The notes under the pieces are model-generated. The model worked only from the letters and a program-made list of their open reading frames with translations. It ran no database searches and was not told the origin of the DNA. DNA of 64,000 nucleotides from Epiperipatus broadwayi (taxonomy: Eukaryota; Onychophora; Udeonychophora; Euonychophora; Peripatidae): positions 64,001 through 128,000 of the forward strand of contig JAQFVV010000028.1 in assembly GCA_028023455.1 (NCBI GenBank), in the 5' to 3' direction. The position numbers and the translations under genes were made by a program. Each line of letters opens with the position of its first letter. Positions within the stretch are counted from its first letter, which is position 1. This document shows positions 1 to 11,844 of the stretch, piece by piece.

Positions 1-1461
1 AAAAAAAGCTAGATTTGTTTAATTATTGGGGAAAGGAAGAACATAATACTTTTAAAAAAGTTAAATTTTGTAACACCTGGAGCAACATAAAATAAATGGT
101 TCTTTATCTTTACAGGTTTTTTTTTTTGTCAAAGTCAGAATGTCTGATAACATTTACATTGGCAATACAGGAAAAAGTTGCCTGTTTCCATTTCAAATAC
201 ATATGTGCATTTAATGATATGTTTATGGAATATCTGAAAAATATTATGCAAATTATATTATGCAAATTATATTTTAAAATAAAATGGTTACTAAAGAAAG
301 GTTGTTTTTATGCTAGCTGAAAAACATTCACAAGCTGTTATGGAATGATTCTTTTTTAACGTATACATACACACACACATATATATATATGACTTGCTTT
401 ATTGATTATTATAATTTGCCCTTGAGGCTTTGGCGATGTTATATTGCTGAGGCTATTAATATATGGTGAGGGTGAAGTGTTTTCAGACCCACATGGCTAT
501 TTCAGTTAAATAGCTAGATTTAAGAACATCTATGTGGCTGAAAATTTCAGATTTTCTACTTAATAGTTACATATTAAATAAGTACTGGTTTTAAATTGGG
601 TATTTTAGATCTAATGTCTGAAGGTCCTAGCACCTCACTGAGGTGAACCGAAAGCTTAAAATTGGTCTGAGGATAATGATTATTCTAGAGAGGTTTTGAA
701 TGCTTTCTCTTGTGGCACTTATCAATAAGAGCTTGTTAGAGCTATTGGTACACTCCCTATATTACATATACATGTGTGTATATATAAAAAAAATAAAGAT
801 GTTTTTCTAGATAATATTGGTATTCAAAATGTGAGTTATTTCTTTTGAAAGAAGTGAAACAATACATGTTATTATTAAAATGAAATATAAAAAAAAATAT
901 TGATTTTTTTTTTTCGGAATCCAGTAGCAATAAAATAACAGAATAATATATTCGCTTCACTCTATCAGAAGACATAGTCACTTTTACAAATTTAATTCTT
1001 TCCTCTTTTATTTCCCTTCCTTGTTTCCTGTTTGATTCTGCTTCAGTGATAGTTGAAAACATTTTTTTTTTTTCAGATATGAATCCATAACTTGGAAAGT
1101 TGAGATATTTTTTTCAATAGTCCATTCAAATTTCATTCCTGATTTGGTTTGATCACAACAACCCAAAGAATGAAATCAAGTTTAAGAAACAAAATAAAAG
1201 CTTTCACTAATGTAACAGTTTTAAACCATTTATTATTAAAAAAGGAAAAGAGAATAATATCCTCTCTTTATAAATAAAATATCAATAATTTAGATTTATT
1301 TGTTTAAAAACTATCCTATATTATTTACATTAATATATAAATGCAAAAAAAAAGTATATAATATTGCATCATATTTTCAATGCTTTTCTGAAAAATACCA
1401 GGCTTATGAAGTTAATTTTATAAATATTACGTAATTTAAAACAGTAGTAACTTTCTTCATT
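1..1461. other. Intronic AT-rich DNA, no gene seen
   Basis: I see no exon or recognisable repeat protein here. There is a short CA/TA tract near 370-392. A phrase resembling the 52.97-53.15 kb hairpin arm ('gagctattggtaca') occurs near 739-752, so a fragment of that family may lie at about 640-755. By position this is the intron downstream of the CELF-like exon. Confidence 0.5.
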
Positions 1462-2175
1462 CTATAGTGCCACCTAGTGCAAGCCACAGTAATCAATAGA
1501 TGCTAGTGGATTTGTGTATCACAATCTTTATCTGGAGCATGCTCATCCAATATCCCCAGATTTATTTTTAGCTTATGGCTTTTATCCATGGCTCCTTAAT
1601 GATAAAAACCATAAGCTACAACATGGTCTGGAGATATTGCATGCCTAGGCACTTGTTTTGATGCACAAACATCCTAGAACCTACTAATTACTATGGTTTG
1701 CACTAGATGAAAGTATTGTATGTAGAGAGTTGCTACTGTCTTAACAGGTTGCTAAGCATAATAAATGTAGATTATTTGATGTTTTAATGATTTACCACCA
1801 AATCCTGATCAAATGATAATCGTGACTATGGTTATTAAAAAACCAAAAGTGTAGTGATACTTAACTAGGTTTGAATCTATATGACTGTATAATGAGCTTG
1901 AATGGAAGACAATCTTGTGGTTTCATTTTGGGCTCAAAGCTTTTGATTGCTGGAGGGATGCATGATTTAGATGCAGTGCTCTCATTGTCATAAGCTAGAA
2001 ACTAGCCTAGGGATATTGGATGAGTAGTGACTAGATAGGGATTTTGATGTACTAACTTTCTAGCATTCATTAATTACTATGGCTTGCACTAGGTGGCAGT
2101 ATTATATAGAGAAAGTTACTACTGTGTTAACTGATTGTGTAAGCATAAGAAATGATGGTCATGTGATATGTGATT
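1462..2175 (+). repeat. Family A dispersed repeat, hairpin plus tandem unit
   Basis: This is a family A copy. 1467-1715 is a small hairpin: the left side carries 'tgccacctagtgcaagcc' and the right side the inverted form near 1695-1715, around a centre at about 1590. A further copy of the right-hand module follows at 1975-2170 ('ctagaaactagcctaggg', 'ggcttgcactaggtggca'), offset from the first by about 385 bp. Family A units elsewhere in the window share the order: resolvase-free hairpin module, 'gtaagcataa..atggtcatgtgat', then an AT-rich body. No coding potential is seen. The class is unknown; a foldback or MITE-like element is my guess. Confidence 0.7.
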
Positions 2176-2299
2176 TCTGGTTCAGCACACCTACACTTAA
2201 CAGATTGTCAGTCAGTGCAGGGATGGTTATTGGTGTTAGCTGTCTCAGATGAATATATGGATTAACAGATCTAATATTTCCAATGAAGGGCTAAATTGT

Positions 2300-2525
2300 A
2301 CTATCACAAAATCTTGTAAAACACATAAAAATATCATTGTGACTTGTGGTTTCACAGTTTGAATCATTTTGTATAGTTCAGTAGGAGTTTTGCTCAATTT
2401 AAAGCAAAATTTAATGTTGGCACATTATCCCATCATTAAGATATGAACCACAGTATGACATTTCATGCCATAACCCATGACCCAGACATGCTGTCTTAAA
2501 AATTTTGTGGCAAATACCTAAATTA
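2300..2525 (-). repeat. Family F dispersed repeat, partial
   Basis: Read on the minus strand, this matches the copies at 48.75-49.06 kb and 63.19-63.56 kb. Shared phrases include 'gaatcattt' followed by 'ttcagtag', an 'aatttaaa(a/g)caaaa' block and 'acatttcatg'. It has no protein similarity that I can read. The class is unknown. Confidence 0.55.
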
Positions 2526-3139
2526 TGTAACGATATATCATATGCATTAATTTAGAAATAGTGCCGCAATAAGCAAAGAGAGAGAACCAGTTACCTTTTA
2601 AATATCACAAACAATATATAATACCTGAGTCAACAGTAGATACTTAAATACACTAACAACATTTAATATTATATTTATATAGAAAATCTGGCTAAATAAG
2701 AATATTGCAACCAAAACTAATATCTTTATAGACTTTGACTTTTTATTTCTAAAAATATTCTATAGGCAGCAATAATTATAAAATAAGATACTAAAATCTA
2801 CATTATATATGAAAAAATGTCATTTCCAACCATTTTGATCAAGACAGGATTTGCTATGGCTGCCATATTGAAAGAAAAAATTGACCAATCACTTTGCAGT
2901 TTGCATATATTTTAAAAATAACTTTCTCAAACTACATTTTATCTATTTATTAAACTTCTAAATTGTCAAACCAAAGTGAATTAATACAAAGGCTTGCCAT
3001 TAGATGTTTATATGAGAGAAACATACAAATTTTACATAATGTTATATCATATTATAGATGTTAGCTGGTATTTTCGAACTATGTAAATGCTGATATTTGT
3101 ATAGGTACTACTAATGTAATTATTCAATAAATAACTTAC
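2526..3139. other. Intron flanking the CELF-like exon
   Basis: AT-rich intron sequence immediately downstream (on the minus strand) of the exon. I looked on the minus strand for the next expected CELF exon, which would encode the 'GASSSLVVKFADT'-type end of RRM2, and did not find it. It must lie beyond position 1. Confidence 0.5.
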
Positions 3140-3219
3140 AGGCATTGTTTGACTTCCATGTAATGAGTTAATAGCTGCTTGGGCTTCATTGTGACCACCA
3201 AATTTTACAAATGCACACC
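3140..3219 (-). CDS. CELF/Bruno-like RNA-binding protein, internal exon of RRM2
   Basis: This exon encodes part of the second RNA-recognition motif of a CELF/Bruno-family splicing and translation regulator. On the minus strand it is preceded by a pyrimidine-rich tract ending in 'ttttcag' (3220-3226) and followed by a perfect 'gtaagt' donor (3134-3139). It is exactly 80 nt: two bases complete a Gly codon split with the upstream exon, then 26 codons. The peptide starts [16 protein letters not shown], the RNP1 strand (Arg-Gly from the exon before) plus helix 2, and ends HGSQTMP. Vertebrate CELF genes have an exon of the same size and phase at this point. '[15 protein letters not shown]' is typical of the CELF3-6/bru-3 group rather than CELF1/2. 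The flanking exons were not found, so the gene continues on both sides through introns longer than 3.1 kb (downstream) and 60 kb (upstream). Paralogue identity is by eye. Confidence 0.9.
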
Positions 3220-3585
3220 CTGAAAAGAAAAAAAAACCCACATGTAATACTATGTGTTGATTCATCAAAACATTAATATAATATTCTAAAAATGATTTCT
3301 TTATTAAATTCATCATAACTTTATTTAATTAGATAAATTAAAAGTTGAAGTATCTTATCAGTGGCTGATTTAAAGAGAGAAGTTCAGAAACAATAATTTT
3401 AAATATAGTAAGTGTTTTTTTAAAAAAAATCAAACCTTATTTATACCTTTCTAAAATTTTAATTGTAACATATAAGTTAGTACAAAACACAAAGTTTTGA
3501 ATTGTATTTTTCTTCTCTTTGTCAGGTTCTGCTACCCTGATTAATAATAGTCTAGTCATAAATACTGTTTATTTCATGCATCAAA
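3220..3585. other. Upstream intron, proximal part
   Basis: This stretch holds the polypyrimidine tract of the CELF-like exon, followed by AT-rich sequence. No gene is seen. Confidence 0.5.
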
Positions 3586-3668
3586 GTATCGGCCGGGAAG
3601 TGAATCCGTGAACCCAGGACAACTGCTTGTAAGGCGGCTGTGCTGACCACTCAGCCACCAATGCTTGA
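3586..3668 (-). mobile_element. tRNA-derived SINE, fragment
   Basis: On the minus strand it begins 'caagcattggtggctgag', holding an A-box-like 'tggctgagtgg', and continues to a B-box-like 'gggttcacggattcac'. The same head occurs at 28.5 kb (minus), 35.05 kb (plus) and, diverged, at 20.68 kb (plus). The tail after the tRNA-related head is short and lacks a clear poly-A run. Old copy. Confidence 0.8.
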
Positions 3669-4499
3669 CTACAAATACTGGTTTTAAAGTGAAATTCTAA
3701 CCAACTATACTATTCTGCATAGTGATCGCTCATCTATAAGGGTTGCAGGCCAGCCAATATAAAATGAAAGTTCCTATTTTAGTACTTATGGTTATAAATT
3801 TTTATATATTTGTCTAAAAAAATCAGTATTCTCTTGTTTATATCACAATACTGCTTGACAGTGTTTCACATAATTCATTTTGTAGAAATCGTTGTATTTT
3901 TCAATAGTCAATATGACTAGTATACTCAATGCGTAGTCACATACAATGCAAACTGTATCAAACCGAATAATCTCATTAGAAATGGCTACCTAATGGGATA
4001 ACAAATTGTAATGTGATTTATGTGTAAATTTGGGCTGGTAGCTTTGCAGCCCAAAATAAGTTACTCTGTGGTTATAAAGTCAATATTGGGGTTGTGTTTA
4101 ATGCAGACCATACCTATCCACACAATCCATACAAATACGGCTACTTAGTGGGGATAACAGTAGGTGTAATACATAAATTAAGTGCAGTTTAAGCTAATCA
4201 TATTGCAATTCAAGATTCCTACAGCTCAACCACTACAAATTTCTGTGAGTACATTAATTGGGTTTCATATCATCTAACTACCATTTCCAGAGTTTAATAG
4301 CTTTTGATAACAGGATGCATTGTTTATGAGATGACAGTGGTTTACTTTAAAAATTATTTCTTAGTAATTTTCAAAATATCAGTTTTAGAATTTTAGTTCT
4401 TCTATTTGGGAGAAATGTAATATGACTGCCCCAAAATACATGCACACGTCATAAAAAACTCTCATGCATTTTCAAAATAATCTAGGCTACTCTGCCTTA

Positions 4500-4660
4500 A
4501 CAGCGCCTTAAATTCAAGCATCTAAAGTTATCAATTCAATTCCACTGCTGAACTATTACTGGTCAAGCCAGCAATCCCTAAAAAAGAGAGGGAGAAAACA
4601 AATACCACTTTAAACATCGTGTTCTATACTAATTTGTGATTATAATTTCTTATGTAATAA
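4500..4660 (+). mobile_element. Second SINE type, degenerate copy
   Basis: It resembles 9590-9770 over its 3' two thirds: a 'tcaattccactgctg..tactggtca.gccagcaa' stretch, then 'gag.g.gagaa', then 'acat.gtg..tatactaa.ttgtg'. The A box is poorly preserved. The relation to the 9.6 kb copy is the only support. Confidence 0.5.
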
Positions 4661-5013
4661 TAAATAATCATAACTTTCTTAAATATCTATAGATGAAATT
4701 GAATGAAGTAGCTCTCACTGAGTTAGGTTAAATCAATAACAAGAAAGAAATAGGATGGTACTACTCTGTCTTTAAGCTCTGCCGTTACATAAGATAGTTT
4801 TTTGGTGTAGTTTTGAAATTATAGAGTAAATTCTTATCCAATATTCAGAGGTTGTTAAGTCTGTATATATTAGTGATTTCAGATTATTTAATCTAAACAT
4901 GAAAATAACAGACAAAATTCACTCTATAGCTTCAAAACTACATCAAAAACTACACTTGCATAACAACAAAGCTTAACAACAGAGTGGTACCATTGATCTT
5001 TGTTGTTTCTGAT

Positions 5014-5036
5014 GGCACACACACACACACACACAC
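5014..5036 (+). repeat. (CA)n microsatellite
   Basis: About 11 CA dinucleotides in a row. It explains the Cys-Val and Thr-His runs in overlapping open frames, which are not genes. Confidence 0.9.
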
Positions 5037-5138
5037 TTTGTTCCACATGTTTTGTTTGTATATTTTATTCCTATACCTCATGTCTCTTGTTTTAAGTGAA
5101 ACCATGCACCTGAAAACTATAAAGCAAAATATGTCCAT

Positions 5139-5530
5139 TAAACAGGCAAAACCCTCCATACAGGAGTGCCACCCTGTGTCAACCAGAGTAATCAATGGAT
5201 GCCAGAAGGCTTGTGCATAAAATCCTCATCTAATGCCTACCCATCCAATATCCCCAGACTAGTTTCTGGCTGTGGGCTTCATCAGTGAGGAGTCTTGGAT
5301 CTGAGAGCACTGCACCTAGATCTTAGGATCTAATGCAACCCTCCAGCAGCCATCTTTTATCTCTATTTAACTACAAAACTATGAGAATGAAATTGAAAAC
5401 ACAATAATATTTTCAATCTAAGCTCAATAGCTTATATAGACATATGGGTCTGAACTCAGTTCACACCCATACATTTGGTGTCTTTGGCTCTTTAACAACC
5501 ATAGCCACCACTATCCTATTAGACAGTTAT
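5139..5530 (-). repeat. Family A dispersed repeat, one unit
   Basis: A single, fairly complete ~390-bp unit. From the left it has 'aacaggcaaaaccctccata', 'gagtaatcaatggatgcc', 'tccaatatccccagacta', 'gatctgagagcactgcacct', 'ctccagcagccatctttta', 'gtctgaactcagttcaca' and 'gccaccactatcctatta'. This is the reverse of the 51.05-51.5 kb orientation. It carries no gene. Confidence 0.75.
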
Positions 5531-5559
5531 GTGCTGCATAGAGATGGTGATCATGTGAA

Positions 5560-6300
5560 AATATGTCCATGTTTGTATAGATTATAATTCCCATAAAGAA
5601 TTATATAAATGGTGTCCATTCATAATCATGATCATGTATATGATGATGATATTATGGCATTGCCAAAAGTCATTTTAAAGTCCACCCACACAATAGATTT
5701 GATTGGTAGGAAATACCTTGATAGTTAATGTAAAGACTATTAGTAGATTTGATACTTATATGTATTCAAAGTAAAGGCTTAATACCTATAATAAACCATT
5801 AAAGTATTTATTATTAATCCAATTCACTGCAAATAATACCACCAAATAAATGGATGAGCATTATCATGACCACAGATAAATATGTTGATTTATTTTCATC
5901 CATTAAAAATGATTGCAAAATATGACTTGGTGACCTTCAATATGGACATTTTTAGAATAGCTGCCATTCTGCTATAATAAGTTAAAACCCACATTTTAAT
6001 ATGTAATGATGTTAAGAGCAATGATAAACTCTTGGTATTAATTAACTTATTTATGTCATCATCCAGTCACCTTTAGCAGACATAAATAACACTAATTCAG
6101 GCAGCTTTTTAAGTTTTTATTAATATGGTACTGACATATTAGTTTTGGCAGGAGTCAATTTTGATCTTAAGCAATCTTCACAATTTTGATCTTCAGCAAC
6201 TTTCTTAAAATAGATTCTTGAAGTATTCATTTTAATACCCTTATGAAGATGAAATTGAATTAGACCATAATAACATGTCTGTGAATTCATGTAGAAACTC
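5560..6300. other. Intronic AT-rich DNA, no gene seen
   Basis: It contains short ATG/ATGATG-type runs near 5637-5650. No exon, RNA gene or named repeat is recognised. Confidence 0.45.
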
Positions 6301-6306
6301 ACAAAT

Positions 6307-6546
6307 GCCATTGTCCATATATGACATCCAAATAAGAACACAAGAAGCAATCAAAACTGGTATCATGCCATTGTCCATACATGACATCCAAATAAGAACA
6401 CAAGAAGCAATCAAAAATGGTATCATGCCATTGTCCATACATGACATCAAAATAAGAACACAAGAAGCAATCAAAAATGGTATCATGCCATTGTCCATAC
6501 ATGACATCCAAATAAGAACACAAGAAGCAATCAAAAATGGTGTCAT
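6307..6546 (+). repeat. 60-bp minisatellite, four copies
   Basis: Four tandem 60-bp units start at 6307, 6367, 6427 and 6487 and differ by only a few bases. The unit is a multiple of three, so the array is open in one plus and two minus frames; the plus frame gives repeats beginning MPLSIHDIQIRTQEAIKNGI. High identity between units indicates recent amplification. There is no sign of a promoter, splice sites or homology to a known protein, so I annotate it as a repeat, not a gene. Confidence 0.9.
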
Positions 6547-6689
6547 TTTCACCTTTAAAAGTGGTTGGGAAATGATGTAATCTAGTTCGTTAATTAAATT
6601 TAATAAAGCAACACTGTGAGATTATCTGCTTCTAAAATTATTACACACAATATATACATATATACGGAATTAAGAAGAGCAGACCAGTC

Positions 6690-6806
6690 TTGCAATCTTT
6701 AGTGTCTATATAAATAATGGAACCATAAACAAAGGGGGGAGGGATTCCACCTTTATTGTTAAAAAGGAGGTTGCCTTGACAATAGTTTGAGATTGCTGAT
6801 TATTAA
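6690..6806 (+). repeat. Family D dispersed repeat
   Basis: It starts 'ttgcaatctttagtgtctat' and runs to 'gtttgagattgctgatta'. The closely similar copy is at 18424-18540. No coding content; class unknown. Confidence 0.55.
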
Positions 6807-7015
6807 ATAGGCAAAAACTCTCAATATAGTAATGCCACCTTGTGCTAACCAGAGTAATCAATGGATGCCAGAAGGCTTGGGCATAAAATCCCTATCTAGT
6901 GCTACTCATCCAATATCCCCAGTCTAGTTTCTGGCTTGTGGCCTTCGTCAGTGAGGAGCCTTGGATCTGAGAGCACTGCACCTAGATGAGATGTGGATCA
7001 TGTGATGTTTAGTGG
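6807..7015 (-). repeat. Family A dispersed repeat, partial
   Basis: This carries the hairpin module from 'aggcaaaaactctc' through 'gagtaatcaatggatgcc' and 'gagcactgcacctagatg', then jumps directly to 'gatcatgtgatgtttagtgg'. The AT-rich body is deleted, leaving about 210 bp. Confidence 0.7.
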
Positions 7016-9589
7016 TTTATATTGGGATTGTCTAAGTGTTGATTGATTTCTAATGGTTACCTATATATATATGAAATAAAGAAGAGAAAACCAATCTTTT
7101 TTAGGCTACAAATAAATAGTATTCTGTATATTAAGCAATGATCAAGAATAGAACTTTAAACTTTTAAAATTCAAAAGCTTATTCTTGCCAACATTGCAGG
7201 AATTTCAAAATTAACCTAATAAACCAGCGAGTAAAAGTACGGCATTATATATATATATAAGCTTCGCTAATTTTATGATAATAATATATACATGTCATTA
7301 TTTCACTCCATTACAAAATATTGCACAAACGTGGCCCCAGATATGCAAAGGTACAGCAGCGTTATTTTAAATGCTTAAATTTTTTGGGCGGAGGGAGATG
7401 AGAAAAGATATGCGCCAAATAATATTCTGAAGATGCATTTTCAACGACGTCGTCGTGAATTTACTAGTAAGATGTTTAACTTTTTAGAATGTTTAATATT
7501 TTTTATTTAAAATTCTGTTCAAAAATAGAGTAGGGAGTTTCTGTTACATCAGTCGTAACGAATACAGTTAGAATTATATTTGAATAATTACAATGTTTTT
7601 ATAAAAAAAGAAAAAAAAAACGAGTTTATAAAAGATAAATAATTAAATCTTACGAGAAAAAACAAAAACATATAGATTAAATAAAGGGGAAAGAGAAAAA
7701 CAAAAAATTGGATTTAAATTTTTTTTGAAAGATTTAAGAAACTAGCAAGTTTATAATTAATTCTTCTCTTACCTAAATTCAATTTAAAATAATAAAGATA
7801 TTAATAAAAGCTTTCAAGTTAAAACTTTGAAAAAGGTATATCTCTTTGCCTTTGAAAAATAATTTAATATCGCGCAATCAATATTATTAGAAGATAACTA
7901 ACTTTATTGATTGTAATAATATTTCATTATGATTTTATTGGCGCAATCAGTTAATGCCGATTGAGAAGTTAATTCAAAAACTGAAAAAGGGAGAGAGAAA
8001 TTCTCTCTAATTATAAGTAATAAATCTTACGAAAAGAAATAATAATTTTAACAAAAGAAATAATATAAAAATAATTGGCGAAAATAAAATAGGAGCGGTT
8101 AGTACATGAATGACAGTAGAAACGTGAATGAGAGAACGAGACAATTAAAACAATACTAACAATTATAAAATGACATCAATATTACAGAAACAAAACTTAA
8201 AGATTAATAAACATGTTCACAAATGATGATGACAAAAGGTATCATAGTGCATTTTGCCATGAAACGGCTTGGTAGAGGGTGTTGGCATAAACTTGCTATT
8301 TATAGCTTTGCATATGCATCTAGTGATATTAAAGCTGATTAAAATTTACAAACAGATCTAAAAATTAAAATGCTAGAACAAATTATTTAAGAGGATGGAT
8401 AACTATGATTAATGATGATGTAATATTTTATTATTTTGTTACACCCTTTTCCTGCCCTTGATAGAAAAGTAAATATACTTAACATAGATACAATATTAAA
8501 CAGTGCTAGAAAATAAATAATGTCAGTGATAAAATTTCCAACCATCATTAATTTAAATACAATGTCATTGCCTAATTGTTAAGCAAAATTTACATTTCAA
8601 AATATGTTATTTAATGCTGTTTAACTCCAATATTACATATTTATAATGAATTTAGTTGTTTACAAAATATTAATAAAAGCTTAGCTATTCTAACTTAGTA
8701 AACTTGATTTGAATATGCCTCGAAAGTGCTTAGTCTGTTAACTTTGTATAGACACATAAGAATAATTATTATAGCTTCTCTTTCCAGTGCCTCACAAGCT
8801 TCTAATTTTATTAAGGCAATAGAGTAAGTGTTGAATCTTTGAATTTTCAAAGCCTAAGGCTGTATATAGATAGAATGGGTCATAAACAAAAGAACCCATT
8901 TTCATTTACTTAGCATTTAAGTGACATTGTTATGAGATGTTTAATTAAATTTAATATACACATGCTTGGAGAGTACATTGATTCAGGGAATTAACATACA
9001 TTAGTTTTAAAAAAATTAATTCTAAGAATATTGTACAGTAGAACTCTCTATATTAATCATTAAAATTTCTTACTTAAAAATAGTTTAAAACTCTGTTTAA
9101 TCCACAATGGTTACAACCTGTACATGATGCTTATATAAATTTTCAAAGACTTTAATTTCGTATAAGTTTTTAAATTGAACAGGTCTCTATTTTTCATAAA
9201 CCCAATTAGTTTGAATTTAGCTAGCAGGGTCTAAATTTTATACCCTTTTATCTAATTTAGTGGTATCTCATACCACTTGTAGTCTAAATAGAAGTAAATT
9301 TTCTGCATGATTTGCAAATTATCATGATTTTTGAAAATACTCTTAAAGACAGTATAATACTTATTTCAGAAAAGTGTTATTGCCTTAAATTTATTTCTAC
9401 TCAGATGCCAATAAGTGTTTCAAAAGCATACATGAATCATCTATGTTTAGAGCTTATTTTTATATAAACCCAACACCTACTGACCATGCACTATGAACCT
9501 AATAATTCTACTGACAAATTATATGTAAAAATTTAGTATATATATTTTGTATTTTTATATTGGACTATTTCCATCATCGAATATAAGTA
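7016..9589. other. Intronic AT-rich DNA, no gene seen
   Basis: A long AT-rich stretch with a short (AT)n at about 7246-7258. I see no exon with splice sites, no RNA gene and no transposase or reverse-transcriptase motif on either strand. Confidence 0.45.
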
Positions 9590-9770
9590 CTGACAGAATG
9601 GCTCAATTGGTTAGTGTTACCTTAAAATTTAATGTTCAAGAATCTAAGGGTCCAGCTTCAATTTCCATGCTAGTGTTGTCACTGGTTATGCCAGCAACAA
9701 CTTAAGAAGAGCGGAGAATAATACTTCTTGAAACATTGTGCATATACTAACTTGTGTGGCTATTACTAAC
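9590..9770 (+). mobile_element. Second SINE type, fuller copy
   Basis: An A-box-like 'tggctcaattgg' at 9599-9610 is followed, about 40 bp on, by a poor B-box-like 'gggtccagcttcaatttcc'. The non-tRNA body 'actggttatgccagcaac', then 'acattgtgcatatactaact', is shared with 4500-4660. This structure fits a tRNA-derived SINE with a common body. Terminal repeats were not resolved. Confidence 0.6.
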
Positions 9771-10790
9771 ATTTGAATGTATTTGTAATATTTAAATAAA
9801 GTTAAATTTTTCTAAATTACATTCGATACTTATATTTGCTAATGGAAATACAGCTAAAATACCATCATCACAAACCTTTAGAAAAACAATATACATATAT
9901 TCTAATGGTCATATTTGTACATTCACGCAACAAAGCCAGAGGTTTGGCAAATTATCCCAAAGCTGCTCTAGATGAGGGGTTGAGACCTCAAATCAGATTG
10001 CACCTAAGTTTCTTCACCAACACTTTGTGATTTCCTAGCCTATGGATGACAGATATGAGGTTACACTTGCTGCTTTTAGTTAGCATGCCGACAGTAACTC
10101 AGGGAATAATGACTAAAACTAAACACACACACACACACAATATGGCTGACTAGATACTGCATATATTAATAACACTAAATTAAAATAAATTAGAATAATA
10201 TTTAGGATGGTTGTGAATAACACTAAACACTATTATAAGTTTAATATCTTTAATTATTAAAATATAAGTAAATAATACAAAATATAAATGCATTGGAAAT
10301 TTACACTTGCAGATGTTTTTGCAATGATGAGCAAAGTTAAATACAAGGTCTCATCTTTATGCACTTTAAATCATTTAAATTTAACGTTATTACAAATTAA
10401 TACCTGCAGTCTAATCATGCCAGAATATGATATGCCATTTATTCTTGTTTTGTAATGTGTTGAATCTTACAAGAATGATAACTAACAAAATATACTTATT
10501 TATTAAAATTCCATATTGAGCAATAATGTGCTCCCTATGCAGATCATTTATATATAAAGAAGATCGAGAGTTCAGATCGATGTTGAACTGAATAATATGG
10601 AGAGTGAACTGGTGATTTGCAGCATAGCTTCAGAGACTATGATGCTACATAAACTAAATAGAGATTGCATCTCGAATGTGTAATTTACTCATGGGATTCA
10701 GTACCAAGTACTCAGTTCCTATGGATCACATGACTTTCTATTACAAAAGATAAGCAACATTTAGTTCAGGAGATTGGAGCAGCTTACCCT
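9771..10790. other. Intronic DNA with short CA tract
   Basis: (CA)n at about 10121-10138. The rest holds no recognised gene or repeat. Confidence 0.45.
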
Positions 10791-10792
10791 CA

Positions 10793-11080
10793 TGTTCCAG
10801 TTCTAAAAAGAGCTGTCTAAACTAATACTAATGGGATGGCTTTAAACCAGAAGCCCATTTAAAGTACATTCTGGACCCTCATGTTGCAGTTCTAGAAAGA
10901 GCTGTCCAAACTAATACTAAGAGGATGGCCTTAAACCAGAAGCCCATTTTAAAGAACATTTAGTTTGGGAAATTGAAATAGCTTAAAATATGTTTCTGGA
11001 CTCTTGTGTTCCAGTTCTTGCAAGAGCTGTCTGAACTAATACTAATGGGATGGCCTTAATCCAGAAGCCCATTTGAATAA
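10793..11080 (+). repeat. Three-copy degenerate tandem repeat
   Basis: A module of about 75 bp recurs at roughly 10793, 10877 and 11007: 'tgttccagttct' (with variants), then 'agagctgtc', 'aaactaatactaatgggatg' and 'ccagaagcccattt'. Copies 2 and 3 are separated by extra sequence. It seems a short local amplification of unknown origin. Confidence 0.8.
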
Positions 11081-11718
11081 CCAAAATATATGGCAAGGCA
11101 TGTTGCACATGTACTTTATAAAGACACATTCATAATGCTTACTGAAATAATATCAAATATTAAAATTACTAATGCACTAAATCTATAGTTTCTGCCTGTG
11201 AAACTACTTCATCCCAGTTCATAAATTAGCATACATAAAACATGCTAAAAGTGTTAATTATAGTAATATAATTGATTAAATCTGATAGTTTATATCATAA
11301 ACTAGGGCAGAGTAAAGCACATTTGGAACTTAATTATTTAGAATATGCCTTATAATATCATTCTTGTGATTATTAACTAGATATAATTCATTAACATGCA
11401 AACCTTAATTACAATAAGCTAAAACATAGTAGCTTAACTATATATATATATATATAATAAGTATGAAAATGATTTATGTGTGCTAAAAAGCAGCATAAAT
11501 TATTTTCATGAGAGCTTCTAATTATCTCTCTAATATTACTAATATTATTAATCTCGGTTTTGATTTATGACACATCGTAATTTTCAATGCAATAAACAAA
11601 TAATATAAGATAGAATAGGCATGACCACAGATTAGAAAATATAGAGATAATAACTGGATACAGTTATCATATTTAAAAATTATTAATTTACAACCATTCA
11701 TTTAGTAGGCAAGATTGT

Positions 11719-11762
11719 TACAATTATTATTATTATTATTATTATTATTGTTGTTGTTGTTG

Positions 11763-11842
<80 letters not shown>
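11719..11842 (+). repeat. (ATT)n microsatellite with GTT interruption
   Basis: ATT repeats switch to about seven GTT units near 11748-11768 and back to ATT until 11842. The sequence just right of it ('aaagttacattaaattcttt', 'cagttacatt') weakly recalls the LINE 3' ends that abut (ATT)n arrays at 43-46 kb. I could not read a LINE protein beside it. Confidence 0.9.

Positions 11843-11844
<2 letters not shown>

Noticed and set aside
4950-5220. Opposite-strand small open frames with Cys-Val or Thr-His runs
   Set aside because: Both are products of the (CA)n tract and the adjoining family A repeat.
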